Positions 17,107 to 25,860 of a stretch of 64,000 bases of DNA are shown piece by piece. The notes beneath the pieces are model-generated. The model did no database searches and was not told where the DNA came from. It saw only the letters and a list, made by a program, of their open reading frames with translations. Positions within the stretch are counted from its first letter, which is position 1; every line of letters begins with the position of its first letter. The stretch is taken from the NCBI RefSeq assembly GCF_023612095.1, contig NZ_CP086235.1, positions 2,863,501 through 2,927,500 of the forward strand, given 5' to 3'. Both the position numbers and the translations under genes were made by a program. The DNA comes from Cytobacillus firmus (GTDB taxonomy: Bacteria; Bacillota; Bacilli; Bacillales; Cytobacillaceae).

Positions 17107-17120
17107 CGAACTTATGTTTG
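17107..17120. promoter_or_regulatory. LexA box 3 at the lexA promoter
   Basis: CGAACTTATGTTTG, one mismatch from consensus, overlapping the lexA -35. Confidence 0.75.
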
Positions 17121-17146
17121 TATCAAATGGTAATTGATGCTATAAT
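17118..17146 (+). promoter_or_regulatory. lexA promoter
   Basis: TTGTAT (17118-17123) and TATAAT (17141-17146), spacer 17 bases; start codon 35 bases downstream. Confidence 0.7.
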
Positions 17147-17180
17147 TGAGACAATAAAAACACATACGAGGTGCGTAAAG

Positions 17181-17804
17181 ATGGTGAAATTATCAAAAAG
17201 GCAGCAAGATATATTGGAGTTTATAAAAGAAGAAGTTAAATTAAGAGGATATCCTCCTTCTGTAAGGGAAATTGGGGAAGCAGTCGGTCTGGCTTCAAGC
17301 TCGACCGTTCACGGCCATCTCGCAAGGCTTGAAAGCAAAGGACTGATTCGCAGGGACCCTACAAAACCGCGTGCTATTGAAATTTTAGATTTGGACGAGG
17401 CTTCTAACATTCCCAAGGTCAGTGCAGTTAATGTTCCAATCGTAGGTAAAGTAACTGCAGGACAGCCGATAACGGCAATTGAAAATGTTGAGGAATACTT
17501 CCCGCTTCCGGAAAGAATGGCTCCTGCTGACGAGCATGTTTTCATGCTTGAAATCATGGGCGAAAGTATGATTGAAGCCGGAATCCTTGATGGAGATTAT
17601 GTAATTGTCAAACAGCAGAGCACTGCCAATAATGGGGATATCGTGGTGGCTATGACAGAGGAAGATGAAGCAACGGTCAAAAGATTCTTTAAAGAAAAAG
17701 ATTTTATCCGTCTGCAGCCCGAAAACTCGACAATGGAACCAATTATCCTCCGCAATGTTTCTATTCTTGGCAAGGTTATAGGCGTATACCGTCATATGCA
17801 TTAA
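17181..17804 (+). CDS. lexA: SOS repressor LexA
   Basis: 207 residues from ATG 17181 (GAGGTG upstream); the frame is open 32 codons further but that would include the promoter. The winged helix-turn-helix contains [20 protein letters not shown]. The self-cleavage bond is Ala93-Gly94 (VTAGQP), with catalytic Ser129 (MGESM) and Lys167 (ATVKRFF). RecA filaments stimulate its cleavage, releasing yneA-yneB-ynzC, recA and itself. A strong terminator follows. Confidence 0.97.
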   Translation: MVKLSKRQQDILEFIKEEVKLRGYPPSVREIGEAVGLASSSTVHGHLARLESKGLIRRDPTKPRAIEILDLDEASNIPKVSAVNVPIVGKVTAGQPITAIENVEEYFPLPERMAPADEHVFMLEIMGESMIEAGILDGDYVIVKQQSTANNGDIVVAMTEEDEATVKRFFKEKDFIRLQPENSTMEPIILRNVSILGKVIGVYRHMH

Positions 17805-17811
17805 TAGATTC

Positions 17812-17842
17812 AAAAGCAGGCATCGCTGCCTGCTTTTTGTTT
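17812..17842 (+). terminator. Terminator of lexA
   Basis: AAAGCAGGCA/TGCCTGCTTT with a TCGC loop and a T-run. Confidence 0.9.
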
Positions 17843-18036
17843 TTTCCAATATTAAGAAGGTAATCAGTTCCTATTACCTGGTACTATCAGTTAAATCCTA
17901 CGAAAGTAACTGATACTTTTCTTTTAGCATAAGGTTACAGTCATGTATGACTATTTTATTGTTCAGAAAATTCGGTATTTTTATGCATGGTATTTTATAT
18001 TCATTTTCAATATAATGGTAATACACCGAGAATCAA

Positions 18037-18070
18037 CCTAAGGTCGCTTGTCCAAAATCTCGACTTTAGG
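18037..18070 (+). promoter_or_regulatory. Leader hairpin covering the ribosome site of the DUF4257 gene
   Basis: CCTAAGGTCG pairs with CGACTTTAGG (one G-U) around a 14-base loop; the 3' arm contains the TTTAGGAG Shine-Dalgarno sequence of the gene starting at 18085. The RNA could hide its own ribosome site. Confidence 0.5.
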
Positions 18071-18084
18071 AGTGTGAAGTAAAA

Positions 18085-18369
18085 ATGTTTTTGAACATTA
18101 CCTTCGCTTTGTTGATTGGTGGGCTGGTTGGTGTCGTTGGACATATTCGGAAAGAAGGCAAAATGGTTAAACCCAGAAGGACAAAAAAGTTCATCTATCT
18201 GGGGGTCTTTGAAGAGGTAATCATGGGGGCTTTAGCGGCTGTTTTTTTGGTCGTATCTTCAGATCCTGACTCTGCCTTAAAGGCAGTTCTACTGGCGGTG
18301 ATTGCAGGATTTGGAGGAGATGCACTACTGACATGTCTCGATTTCTTAAAAATAAGACACAAAGAATAG
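18085..18369 (+). CDS. DUF4257-like membrane protein
   Basis: 94 residues; TAGGAG precedes ATG by about 12 bases. Three hydrophobic segments: about 3-20 (NITFALLIGGLVGVVGHI), 42-59 (EEVIMGALAAVFLVVSS) and 65-83. A basic loop (KEGKMVKPRRTKKF) lies between the first two. It resembles DUF4257 proteins of Bacillus and is not characterised; a holin-like appearance alone is not evidence of function. It has a terminator and a leader hairpin that may control translation. Confidence 0.7.
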   Translation: MFLNITFALLIGGLVGVVGHIRKEGKMVKPRRTKKFIYLGVFEEVIMGALAAVFLVVSSDPDSALKAVLLAVIAGFGGDALLTCLDFLKIRHKE

Positions 18370-18398
18370 AGAGATGCAGAGAGATAGAAATTAGTTAA

Positions 18399-18427
18399 AA
18401 CCTCGTTCAATTGAAACGGGGTTTTTG
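18399..18427 (+). terminator. Terminator of the DUF4257 gene
   Basis: AACCTCGTT/AACGGGGTT stem with G-U pair, followed by five T residues. Confidence 0.75.
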
Positions 18428-18436
18428 CATTTTTCA

Positions 18437-18470
18437 TAAAAAAAACCCCTGACTTTATCAGCCAGGGGTT
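18437..18470 (-). terminator. Terminator of glnA
   Basis: AACCCCTG/CAGGGGTT with a run of T residues on the minus strand. Confidence 0.85.
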
Positions 18471-18481
18471 GTCATATTTTC

Positions 18482-19816
18482 TTAGTACATGCTCAGGTAC
18501 TGCTCGCGCTCCCATGGATGCACTTGCGTACGGAACATATCCCACTCGATTTCTTTCGCTTCAATGAAATGTTCGAAAATGTGATCGCCGAGAGCAGAAA
18601 CAATTACCTCATCTCTCTTTAGCTCTTCAAGGGCTGCTGCCAATGTAGGAGGCAGATCCTTGATTCCTTCTTCCTCACGCTCTTCTTTTGTCATTACATA
18701 GATATTGCGGTCCACTGGTGCAGGAGGAGTCATTTTATTTTTGATTCCGTCCAGGCCAGCTTTTAATAATACAGCCATCGCAAGGTATGGGTTCGCAGCA
18801 GGGTCAACGCTCCGCACCTCAACACGTGTACTTACTCCGCGGGAAGCAGGGATACGGATAAGAGGTGAACGGTTTTGAGCAGACCAGGCAACATAGCAAG
18901 GTGCTTCATAGCCTGGTACCAGACGCTTGTATGAGTTAACGATAGGGTTTGTCACTGCTGTAAATGCAGTTGCATGATTCACGATACCAGCAATAAAGTG
19001 GCGGGCGTCATCACTTAGCTGAAGATCGCCGGTTTCATTGAAGAATGCATTTTTGCCATCCTTGAATAGTGAAACGTTGCAGTGCATTCCGGATCCGCTG
19101 ACACCGAATAATGGCTTCGGCATGAATGTTGCATGCAAGCCGTGCTTTCGGGCAATGGTTTTAACAACAAGCTTAAATGTCTGGATTTGGTCACAAGCTG
19201 TTAGAGCATCCGCATATTTGAAGTCGATTTCGTGCTGGCCAGGTGCCACCTCATGGTGGGAAGCTTCAATTTCAAAGCCCATTTCTTCGAGCTCCAGCAC
19301 GATATCACGGCGGCAGTTTTCGCCAAGATCAGTCGGAGCAAGGTCGAAGTATCCGCCATTGTCGTTCAGTTCCAGAGTCGGCTCCCCTGCATGGTCAAGC
19401 TTGAAAAGAAAGAATTCCGGTTCAGGCCCTAAGTTAAAATCAGTGTATCCAAGGTCTTCCATTTCTTTTAGAATGCGTTTCAGGTTGCTGCGCGGATCGC
19501 CAAGAAATGGAGTTCCATCCGGATTGTAGATATCACAAATCAAACGTGCCACTTTGCCTTTTTCCGCAGTCCAAGGAAACACTACCCAAGTATCAAGGTC
19601 TGGATACAGATTCATGTCTGACTCTTCAATGCGCACGAAACCTTCGATTGAAGATCCATCAAACATCATTTTGTTATCAAGCGCTTTTTCAAGCTGGCTG
19701 ATCGGAATTTCCACATTCTTGATTGTTCCAAGAATATCCGTAAACTGTAAACGGACAAATTTCACATTTTCCTCTTCTGCAATACGTTTAATATCTTCTT
19801 TGGTAAACTTCGCCAT
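18482..19816 (-). CDS. glnA: Glutamine synthetase type I
   Basis: 444 residues from the ATG at 19816 (GGGAGG upstream; the frame is open 27 codons further). Motifs: beta-grasp start [21 protein letters not shown], metal site [20 protein letters not shown], and [18 protein letters not shown]. The adenylylation loop motif of proteobacterial enzymes is absent, as in Bacillus GS, which is feedback-inhibited and in that form binds GlnR/TnrA. It condenses glutamate and ammonia with ATP. It follows glnR by 99 bases and is co-transcribed. Confidence 0.97.
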   Translation of the reverse strand: MAKFTKEDIKRIAEEENVKFVRLQFTDILGTIKNVEIPISQLEKALDNKMMFDGSSIEGFVRIEESDMNLYPDLDTWVVFPWTAEKGKVARLICDIYNPDGTPFLGDPRSNLKRILKEMEDLGYTDFNLGPEPEFFLFKLDHAGEPTLELNDNGGYFDLAPTDLGENCRRDIVLELEEMGFEIEASHHEVAPGQHEIDFKYADALTACDQIQTFKLVVKTIARKHGLHATFMPKPLFGVSGSGMHCNVSLFKDGKNAFFNETGDLQLSDDARHFIAGIVNHATAFTAVTNPIVNSYKRLVPGYEAPCYVAWSAQNRSPLIRIPASRGVSTRVEVRSVDPAANPYLAMAVLLKAGLDGIKNKMTPPAPVDRNIYVMTKEEREEEGIKDLPPTLAAALEELKRDEVIVSALGDHIFEHFIEAKEIEWDMFRTQVHPWEREQYLSMY

Positions 19817-19915
19817 TGGTATTTCCTCCCTTAAATTTACATAGTGATTTATTTTTTGCTCTGTTAATGTGCGCCTGGAAATCCAAGACATTATCAACGA
19901 GCTAAAAAGGCTTTC

Positions 19916-20323
19916 TTAATGGAAAAAGCGTTGGATGCTGCCCTGCCGGGATGAAGAGCGATTAAAACGGCCAGCCTGCACAATTTCCTTGCGCAGAAGC
20001 TTCCGGATTTCTTCATCCGATAAATCGCGTCTCGCTTTTTCAGCTTGTTTATTCATTGTTTCAGTTAGTGCTTGCTGTTCTTTAACAAAAAATAGCTGCT
20101 TGATCCCCGCCATATTAATGCCTTGATCAATTAAATCTTTAATTTCGAGAAGGACATCGATGTCGTTTAAGGAAAAAAGCCTTCTATTTCCGTCAGTTCT
20201 AGCTGGAGAAATTAATTGGTGCTCTTCATAGTAGCGAATCTGCCTGGCGGTCAGGTCAGTCAGCTGCATAACAGTACCAATTGGGAAAAGCGGCATGGAA
20301 CGGCGAATTTCGCTTCCAGTCAA
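19916..20323 (-). CDS. glnR: Nitrogen regulator GlnR (MerR family)
   Basis: 135 residues, starting at a TTG with AAGGGGAG at good spacing, after which [20 protein letters not shown] aligns with the B. subtilis GlnR start ([11 protein letters not shown]). The MerR-type winged helix contains [20 protein letters not shown]; the C-terminal autoinhibitory tail ends QRFFH as in the family. GlnR represses glnRA and other nitrogen genes when glutamine is abundant. Two operators stand at its own promoter. Confidence 0.95.
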   Translation of the reverse strand: MTGSEIRRSMPLFPIGTVMQLTDLTARQIRYYEEHQLISPARTDGNRRLFSLNDIDVLLEIKDLIDQGINMAGIKQLFFVKEQQALTETMNKQAEKARRDLSDEEIRKLLRKEIVQAGRFNRSSSRQGSIQRFFH

Positions 20324-20357
20324 CTATTTCTCCCCTTTTCATTTACTTCTTGAGAAT

Positions 20358-20386
20358 ATTATATGTAATGTTAGAAAATATGTCAA
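20358..20386 (-). promoter_or_regulatory. glnRA promoter
   Basis: On the minus strand TTGACA (20381-20386) and TATAAT (20358-20363) with a 17-base spacer. Confidence 0.88.
20369..20385 (-). promoter_or_regulatory. GlnR operator overlapping the -35
   Basis: TGACATATTTTCTAACA on the minus strand, close to TGTnAn7TnACA; the first half is imperfect, as in the B. subtilis promoter-proximal site. Confidence 0.7.
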
Positions 20387-20391
20387 CAATA

Positions 20392-20408
20392 TGTTAGGTT
20401 TTATAACA
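20392..20408. promoter_or_regulatory. GlnR/TnrA operator upstream of the promoter
   Basis: TGTTAGGTTTTATAACA fits TGTnAn7TnACA perfectly. Confidence 0.85.
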
Positions 20409-20462
20409 TCATTTTTTCAAAAATTTTTCCCTTTCCTATTTTTATATAATTCTCAGACAAAG

Positions 20463-20497
20463 CAAAAGAAAGGGACAACTACTAGGCAGCTGTCCCT
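20463..20497 (-). terminator. Terminator of ynbB
   Basis: AGGGACA/TGTCCCT stem with a T-rich tail on the minus strand. Confidence 0.6.
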
Positions 20498-20508
20498 CTT
20501 ATATTTAC

Positions 20509-21780
20509 CTAATTTAATTGGACTAAACCCTTTTCCAGCAATTGGTTCAATGCAATGCATACAGCCATTTTCACATGCGAATAGGTAAGACCTCCCTGCA
20601 CATAGGCAACGAATGGCGGCCTGATTGGACCGTCTGCTGTCAATTCAATACTGGCACCCTGGATAAAAGTACCTGCTGCCATGATAACATCATCTTCATA
20701 ACCCGGCATATAAGCTGGATAAGCTGTTACATGGGAATTAACGGGAGATGCGAATTGAATCGCCTGGCAAAACTTTACCATTTTTTCTTTATCATCGAAT
20801 TGAACAGATTGGATCAAATCAGTTCTTTTACTATCCCATTTTGGATTAGAGTTCATTCCAAGCCTCTCAAGCAGTGCTGCTGTAAAAACAGCCCCTTTCA
20901 GCGCCTGGCCGACAACGTGGGGAGCAAGGAAAAAGCCTTGATACATTTCCTGAAGACTGTAAAGGGACGCACCAGCTTCTGCACCAATTCCCGGGGAAGT
21001 CATTCGGTAGGAGCAGGCATCCACCAATTCCTTCTTCCCGACAATATAACCGCCAGTTTTGGCTATCCCGCCGCCGGGGTTCTTGATCAGCGACCCCGCC
21101 ATTAAGTCTGCTCCAACATGGCAAGGCTCCCTGTCCTCAACAAATTCTCCATAGCAATTGTCAACAAACACAATCGCCTCCGGCTTAATTTTTTTTACAT
21201 ACTGAATCATTTCTTCTATTTGTTCAATTGTGAATGATGGTCTTGTTGCGTACCCTTTAGAACGCTGAATGCCAATCATTTTCGTGTTCGGTTTGATAGC
21301 TTTTTCAACCGCAGGGTAATTGATGCTCCCATCTTCATTCAGTGGAATGCTATTGTATCCAATGCCGAACTCTTTCAGCGAGCCGTTGCCTGTTCCCCGA
21401 ATGCCAACGATTTCTTCCAGTGTGTCATATGGCTTTCCTGTTATGTACAGTAATTCATCACCCGGCCGCAATACACCAAAGAGTGCAATGGAAATGGCAT
21501 GAGTACCTGAAATAATCTGAGGGCGCACTAATCCGGCATCTCCGCCGAAAACTTCTGCATATATTTCCTCCAATGTATCCCTGCCGATGTCATCGTATCC
21601 GTAACCGGTTGATGGAATGAAATGAGAATCGCTGACTTTGAAATTTTGAAAGCTCTTTAATACACGGAATTGGTTCTCGTCAATCCGCTCATCAATGCTC
21701 TTTATTACTTCTGAAATTTGCTGCTCCACTTCTTTTACAATCGGCTGCAGCTTTTCTCCCTGTGATAACTGTTGAAACAT
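20509..21780 (-). CDS. ynbB: PLP-dependent methionine gamma-lyase-like protein YnbB
   Basis: 423 residues, of the family once called aluminium-resistance proteins. It is a fold-type I PLP enzyme: SGTHAISIALFGVLRPGDEL, the aspartate in IVFVDNCYGEFVE, and the PLP-lysine region SLIKNPGGGIAKTGGY. It belongs with cystathionine/methionine lyases by homology, but the physiological reaction is unproven. It sits 13 bases downstream of hflX and upstream of glnR, the B. subtilis order ynbA-ynbB-glnR-glnA. Confidence 0.88.
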   Translation of the reverse strand: MFQQLSQGEKLQPIVKEVEQQISEVIKSIDERIDENQFRVLKSFQNFKVSDSHFIPSTGYGYDDIGRDTLEEIYAEVFGGDAGLVRPQIISGTHAISIALFGVLRPGDELLYITGKPYDTLEEIVGIRGTGNGSLKEFGIGYNSIPLNEDGSINYPAVEKAIKPNTKMIGIQRSKGYATRPSFTIEQIEEMIQYVKKIKPEAIVFVDNCYGEFVEDREPCHVGADLMAGSLIKNPGGGIAKTGGYIVGKKELVDACSYRMTSPGIGAEAGASLYSLQEMYQGFFLAPHVVGQALKGAVFTAALLERLGMNSNPKWDSKRTDLIQSVQFDDKEKMVKFCQAIQFASPVNSHVTAYPAYMPGYEDDVIMAAGTFIQGASIELTADGPIRPPFVAYVQGGLTYSHVKMAVCIALNQLLEKGLVQLN

Positions 21781-21793
21781 GATGTTCTCCTAA

Positions 21794-23053
21794 CTATACG
21801 GTATATTTCGTTAAAGGTCCTGAAATCTGATGGTCTTCGAGGTAGTAGCCCTTGCATATATAGAGTTCTTTGTCCTCATTGAAAGCCAATTCCCTAAGGA
21901 TGGTTTCGTTCTTGAGCTGTGAAAGTAGTTTTCCTTCTGTCGACGGCACCTCAACATGATAATGCTTCATCATCCCCAGGATCATCTGCTCAATTTTCCG
22001 TTTCAGCTCATTGCGGTCATCTTCTTCAAAGGCACTGATTTGAATCGTTTCTGTCCTGGCGGTCGGGACAAAATCAGGATGCTTTAGATCTCTCTTATTA
22101 TATACCGTCAGCTGCGGTATTTTATCATTTTCCAAATCTTCTATTAGTTTATTGACTGTCTGCTCATGTTGGTAATAATCCGGATTGGACATATCAACCA
22201 CATGAAGCAGGAGATCTGCTTCCTTAACTTCTTCCAGGGTGGAACGGAAGGCGGCAATCAGCGTAGTCGGCAAATCCTGAATAAATCCGACTGTATCTGT
22301 CACAAGTGTAATGAATCCACTTGGCAAAATCAGCTTGCGGGTCATTGGGTCAAGTGTGGCAAACAGCTGGTTCTCTTCATAAGAATCTGCTTCGGACAGC
22401 CTGTTAAAAATCGTGGATTTCCCTGCGTTTGTATAGCCGACAAGCGCAATTTGGAAGGCTTTGTTTTTCTTTCTTCTTTCACGATACCTGTCCCGGTGCT
22501 GAACAATAACAGATAACTGTGTCTTAATATCATCAATGCGGCGGCGGATATGGCGGCGGTCTGATTCGAGTTTCGTCTCACCTGGTCCCCTTGTGCCAAT
22601 CCCCCCTCCAAGTCGTGAAAGCTGGACACCCTGGCCTGACAGACGCGGCAGCAGATACTGCAATTGAGCCAATTCAACCTGAAGCTTCCCTTCTTTAGAG
22701 CGCGCTCTTTGAGCAAAGATATCCAAAATCAGCTGTGTGCGGTCAATGATCCGCGCATCCAAATCTTTAGATAGATTGCGGACCTGACTCGGTGAAAGCT
22801 CATCATTAAAAATGATAATATCTGCTTCTATTTCTTCCTGAAGGGCAGCAAGTTCCTCCACTTTTCCTTTTCCTATATATGTAGACGGATGAATCCTTTC
22901 CCTTTTTTGTGTCAGCGAAGCTAAAACTTTTCCGTTGGCGGTTTCCGTCAAGGATTCCAATTCTTCCATTGAATATTCAAACCGCTGATCATCCTCATCA
23001 GTATGGCAGCCGACAAGAATGACTTTTTCATAATCCGGCTTACGTTCCAACAA
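21794..23053 (-). CDS. hflX: Ribosome-associated GTPase HflX
   Basis: 419 residues. The N-terminal HflX domain ([20 protein letters not shown], then [15 protein letters not shown] and a coiled coil) precedes a GTPase domain with G1 GYTNAGKST (206-214), G3 in [12 protein letters not shown] and G4 NKRD. HflX splits stalled or hibernating 70S ribosomes, especially after heat or antibiotic stress. The C-terminal extension ends LTKYTV. It is the first gene of the pair hflX-ynbB. Confidence 0.95.
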   Translation of the reverse strand: MLERKPDYEKVILVGCHTDEDDQRFEYSMEELESLTETANGKVLASLTQKRERIHPSTYIGKGKVEELAALQEEIEADIIIFNDELSPSQVRNLSKDLDARIIDRTQLILDIFAQRARSKEGKLQVELAQLQYLLPRLSGQGVQLSRLGGGIGTRGPGETKLESDRRHIRRRIDDIKTQLSVIVQHRDRYRERRKKNKAFQIALVGYTNAGKSTIFNRLSEADSYEENQLFATLDPMTRKLILPSGFITLVTDTVGFIQDLPTTLIAAFRSTLEEVKEADLLLHVVDMSNPDYYQHEQTVNKLIEDLENDKIPQLTVYNKRDLKHPDFVPTARTETIQISAFEEDDRNELKRKIEQMILGMMKHYHVEVPSTEGKLLSQLKNETILRELAFNEDKELYICKGYYLEDHQISGPLTKYTV

Positions 23054-23279
23054 GCATCCCTCTTTCGTATTCCTATTTTAATTGATCATAACAAAAAATC
23101 TGGTCAAATACTAATCTCACCGCAAACCATAGGCTTTTGCACCTTCCATTAAAAATGCACAAAAAAAGGTTGTATTTCTTTTTTTCCGTGTTAAAATCAT
23201 ATTGTTTGGAAAGAATTTACGTTAGTAATTACTCAGAAAAAATAGATTTAGAGTTTTGCATCATGAGGAGAAATGGCAT

Positions 23280-23894
23280 ATGACCTGGGAAGTTTTAAGT
23301 ATGATTGGCACTATTGCGTTCGCTGTCAGCGGTGCAATTGTAGCCATGGAAGAAGAATATGATATTTTGGGTGTTTATATCCTCGGGATTGTTACTGCTT
23401 TTGGCGGCGGTGCTATCCGAAACCTGCTAATAGGTGTTCCAGTCTCTGCTCTCTGGGAACAGGGGTTATTTTTTCAGATTGCCCTTCTATCCATCACAGC
23501 TGTAATGCTGTTCCCGAACAACCTGCTCAAACACTGGCAAAAGTGGGGCAATTTCACTGATGCAATCGGATTATCCGCATTTGCCATTCAAGGAGCATTG
23601 TACGCAACGGAAATGAATCATCCTTTAAGTGCTGTAATTGTCGCAGCTGTATTAACAGGAAGCGGCGGGGGAATAGTCCGCGATCTTCTGGCAAGACGAA
23701 AACCGCTTGTATTACGGTCTGAAATTTATGCTGTCTGGGCTATTCTTTGTGGTTTTACTATCGGACTCGGACTTGCGTCAGCGCCGTTTGAGCTATATGC
23801 ATTGTTTATCATCATTACCGCTTTGCGGGTTTTATCTTACACTTATAATTGGAAGCTTCCTGTTAAGAGGCTGGGGACAAAAGCATCGGCTTAA
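23280..23894 (+). CDS. Trimeric intracellular cation channel (TRIC/UPF0126) family protein
   Basis: 204 residues from ATG 23280 with GAGGAG upstream; an upstream TTG in frame would sit inside the ribosome site. Seven membrane helices in two repeats, each with the glycine-rich motif: TAFGGGAIRNLLIG in the first and TGSGGGIVRDLLA in the second. Bacterial TRIC homologues conduct monovalent cations. Single gene with a terminator overlapping its stop codon. Confidence 0.88.
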   Translation: MTWEVLSMIGTIAFAVSGAIVAMEEEYDILGVYILGIVTAFGGGAIRNLLIGVPVSALWEQGLFFQIALLSITAVMLFPNNLLKHWQKWGNFTDAIGLSAFAIQGALYATEMNHPLSAVIVAAVLTGSGGGIVRDLLARRKPLVLRSEIYAVWAILCGFTIGLGLASAPFELYALFIIITALRVLSYTYNWKLPVKRLGTKASA

Positions 23895-23910
23895 GCCGGT
23901 GCTTTTATTA
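23879..23910 (+). terminator. Terminator of TRIC gene
   Basis: AAAAGCATCGGC/GCCGGTGCTTTT around TTAA; the stop codon lies in the loop. Confidence 0.85.
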
Positions 23911-23933
23911 TTGTTATTGTAAACATTTTATAT

Positions 23934-23962
23934 AAAAAGACCTGCTCAATCCACGAGCAGGC
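23934..23962 (-). terminator. Terminator of glutaredoxin gene
   Basis: CCTGCTC/GAGCAGG stem, T-run on the minus strand. Confidence 0.8.
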
Positions 23963-23971
23963 CCCACTATA

Positions 23972-24205
23972 TTATTGCTTTACATTCGCCATAATCGTAT
24001 TCGGATCAAAGCCAATGACCCATTTTCCATTCACATTAATTTGAGGCACTCCCATTTGGCCTGTGGTTTCAACCAGTTTTTGTGCTTCTCTCTGGTCATT
24101 CTGCACATTAACCTCTTTATAATCCAGCCCCTGCTGATCCAGGAAGTTCTTCACCATCGTACAGTAAGGACAAGTATTTGTAGTATAAACTGTAATTTCA
24201 TTCAT
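23972..24205 (-). CDS. Glutaredoxin-family protein
   Basis: 77 residues from the ATG at 24205, with GGAGGAGG upstream; the frame is open 16 codons further back through the ribosome site. The thioredoxin fold carries CPYC at residues 12-15 (TTNTCPYCTMVKNFL), the cis-proline in GVPQINV, and a C-terminal GFDPNTIM helix as in NrdH/YruB-like glutaredoxins. It probably acts as a thiol-disulfide reductant. No selenocysteine codon is present at the active site. Confidence 0.88.
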   Translation of the reverse strand: MNEITVYTTNTCPYCTMVKNFLDQQGLDYKEVNVQNDQREAQKLVETTGQMGVPQINVNGKWVIGFDPNTIMANVKQ

Positions 24206-24277
24206 TTTACATTCCTCCTCCAGTAAAAAAACAATGCCAATGTTCATTGACACTGTCTATTTTATTACAATATCCCC

Positions 24278-25228
24278 TTAATCCGCTTCTTCAAACACCA
24301 AATCATTGCTTCTGAGAGTCATCAGATCATGTTTATCATAGCTGTTTTGCATTAATAGACGCATGGCCTGTGCCCTGATTGATTTTTCAAGGATGTTTCG
24401 GATGTAGCGCCCGTTCGAAAAGCTGTTAGGGCTGAGATTGGTTTTTACAAAATGCAAGTGCTCCCTCAGCTTCTTTTCGGATTCATGACTTAAAGTATAC
24501 TCCCTTTCCTTTAGCATCCTTTGCCCAATTTCCATCAGCTGCTCTATCGAGTAATCAGGGAAGTCAACAACAAGTGGAAAACGTGAATGAAGACCCGGAT
24601 TCAGCGTCAGGAAATGATTCATTTCTCTGGAATAGCCTGCCAGAATCAGAATAAAATCATGCTGGCGGTCTTCCATATGCTTGACGAGGGTGTCAATGGC
24701 TTCCTTGCCAAAGTCTTTTTCTCCGCCTCTGCCTAATGAGTACGCTTCATCGATAAAAAGAATCCCGCCAATCGCTTTTTTTACCAGATCCCTTGTCTTT
24801 TGGGCGGTATGGCCAATGTATTCACCTACAAGGTCGGCCCGCTCTGCTTCAATCAAATGTCCTTTTGACAGCACATTCATTTTTTGAAAAAGCTTGCCTA
24901 TTAATCGGGCAACCGTTGTTTTACCTGTGCCGGGATTACCCTTAAACATCATATGCAATGCTTGCTTTCCAGCTTTGAGACCGGCTTCTTCCCGCTTTTT
25001 ATTCACATAAATCCAGGCATAAATCTCCTTGATCATTTTCTTCATTTCTTCCATTCCTACAAGAGCGCCAAGTTCTTCTTCAATTTCTTTGAGAGCTGTA
25101 TGCTCAGCCGGAATGGCTTTTGGAGCCGCTTGGGATTCGGGAAGCTCTTTTGTGTATGTTTTACGCTTTTGTGAATTGAGCACGATGCTGATCTGTCCAT
25201 TATTTTTCAGGCGAATCGGCTGGTCCAA
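24278..25228 (-). CDS. spoVK: Stage V sporulation protein K (AAA ATPase)
   Basis: 316 residues. The AAA core has Walker A FKGNPGTGKTTVARL, Walker B GILFIDEAYSLGRGG and sensor/arginine region LILAGYSREMNHFL, NPGLHSRFP. The family is CbbX-like; SpoVK (SpoVJ) is needed for late spore maturation and is expressed in the mother cell. The N-terminal 60 residues are specific to the SpoVK group. It lies between hfq and the glutaredoxin gene; no clear terminator is seen after it. Confidence 0.93.
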   Translation of the reverse strand: MDQPIRLKNNGQISIVLNSQKRKTYTKELPESQAAPKAIPAEHTALKEIEEELGALVGMEEMKKMIKEIYAWIYVNKKREEAGLKAGKQALHMMFKGNPGTGKTTVARLIGKLFQKMNVLSKGHLIEAERADLVGEYIGHTAQKTRDLVKKAIGGILFIDEAYSLGRGGEKDFGKEAIDTLVKHMEDRQHDFILILAGYSREMNHFLTLNPGLHSRFPLVVDFPDYSIEQLMEIGQRMLKEREYTLSHESEKKLREHLHFVKTNLSPNSFSNGRYIRNILEKSIRAQAMRLLMQNSYDKHDLMTLRSNDLVFEEAD

Positions 25229-25599
25229 AAGCTATCACCTCACATTCTTAGCACAGTATACACAAAGAAGTAATCGTTGTGACAAAAGCCTATATGATCC
25301 CCGATAATACGGTTATTAGGCTAAAATACGACAAGGTCCTGCCGTTTTCAACAAGAGTCAACGCAGGAGTGTCGGTTCATGCGGTTTCCCGAGAAATAAC
25401 GGGTTTTTCTCCGCTTTAGAGAGTGCGGATAACTGACAGTATTCTGCCAGTTCATAAGGAACAAGCCCACCAACTCTTATCCACATTAAATTCTCATATC
25501 TATATGTATTCAGCCATCATCCATTTCATTAAAAATATTTGTCTTTGCATAAGAAAATAGCCCGCTTCAGTCGAAGCGGGCTTTTCTTCCAGTTTTATA
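25229..25599. other. spoVK-hfq intergenic region with several hairpins
   Basis: No gene is supported. Hairpins are visible: CCCG/CGGG around an AT loop followed by TTTTTC near 25386-25410, and AACTG-CAG/CTG-CAGTT around 25429-25452. The hfq terminator lies at its upper end. A small untranslated RNA or a spoVK leader is possible but not shown. Confidence 0.35.
25555..25586 (-). terminator. Terminator of hfq
   Basis: AGCCCGCTTC/GAAGCGGGCT with a T-run on the minus strand. Confidence 0.9.
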
Positions 25600-25833
25600 T
25601 TATTGCTGGTTTTCCATATCCAGCTGAACATTGCGCTGTGGAACGAAGGTAGAAATGGCATGCTTATAAACAAGCTGCTGTTTCCCTTCTGATTCGAATA
25701 ATACTGTAAAATTATCAAAGCCTTTGATTTGGCCTCTAATCTGGAATCCATTCAACAAAAATACAGTACAATTAATATTATCCTTGCGTAGCTGGTTAAG
25801 TACCTGATCTTGAATATTGATTGCTGATTTCAT
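25600..25833 (-). CDS. hfq: RNA chaperone Hfq
   Basis: 77 residues, GAGGAGG before ATG. The Sm fold is complete: [20 protein letters not shown], Sm1 with [20 protein letters not shown] and Sm2 VYKHAIST. It forms hexamers that bind small RNAs and A/U-rich messages. The short C-terminus is typical of Gram-positive Hfq. It follows miaA by 27 bases on the same strand, as in many bacteria, and probably shares its transcript. Confidence 0.97.
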   Translation of the reverse strand: MKSAINIQDQVLNQLRKDNINCTVFLLNGFQIRGQIKGFDNFTVLFESEGKQQLVYKHAISTFVPQRNVQLDMENQQ

Positions 25834-25860
25834 AATAATCCTCCTCTTTTATCTCTATCA

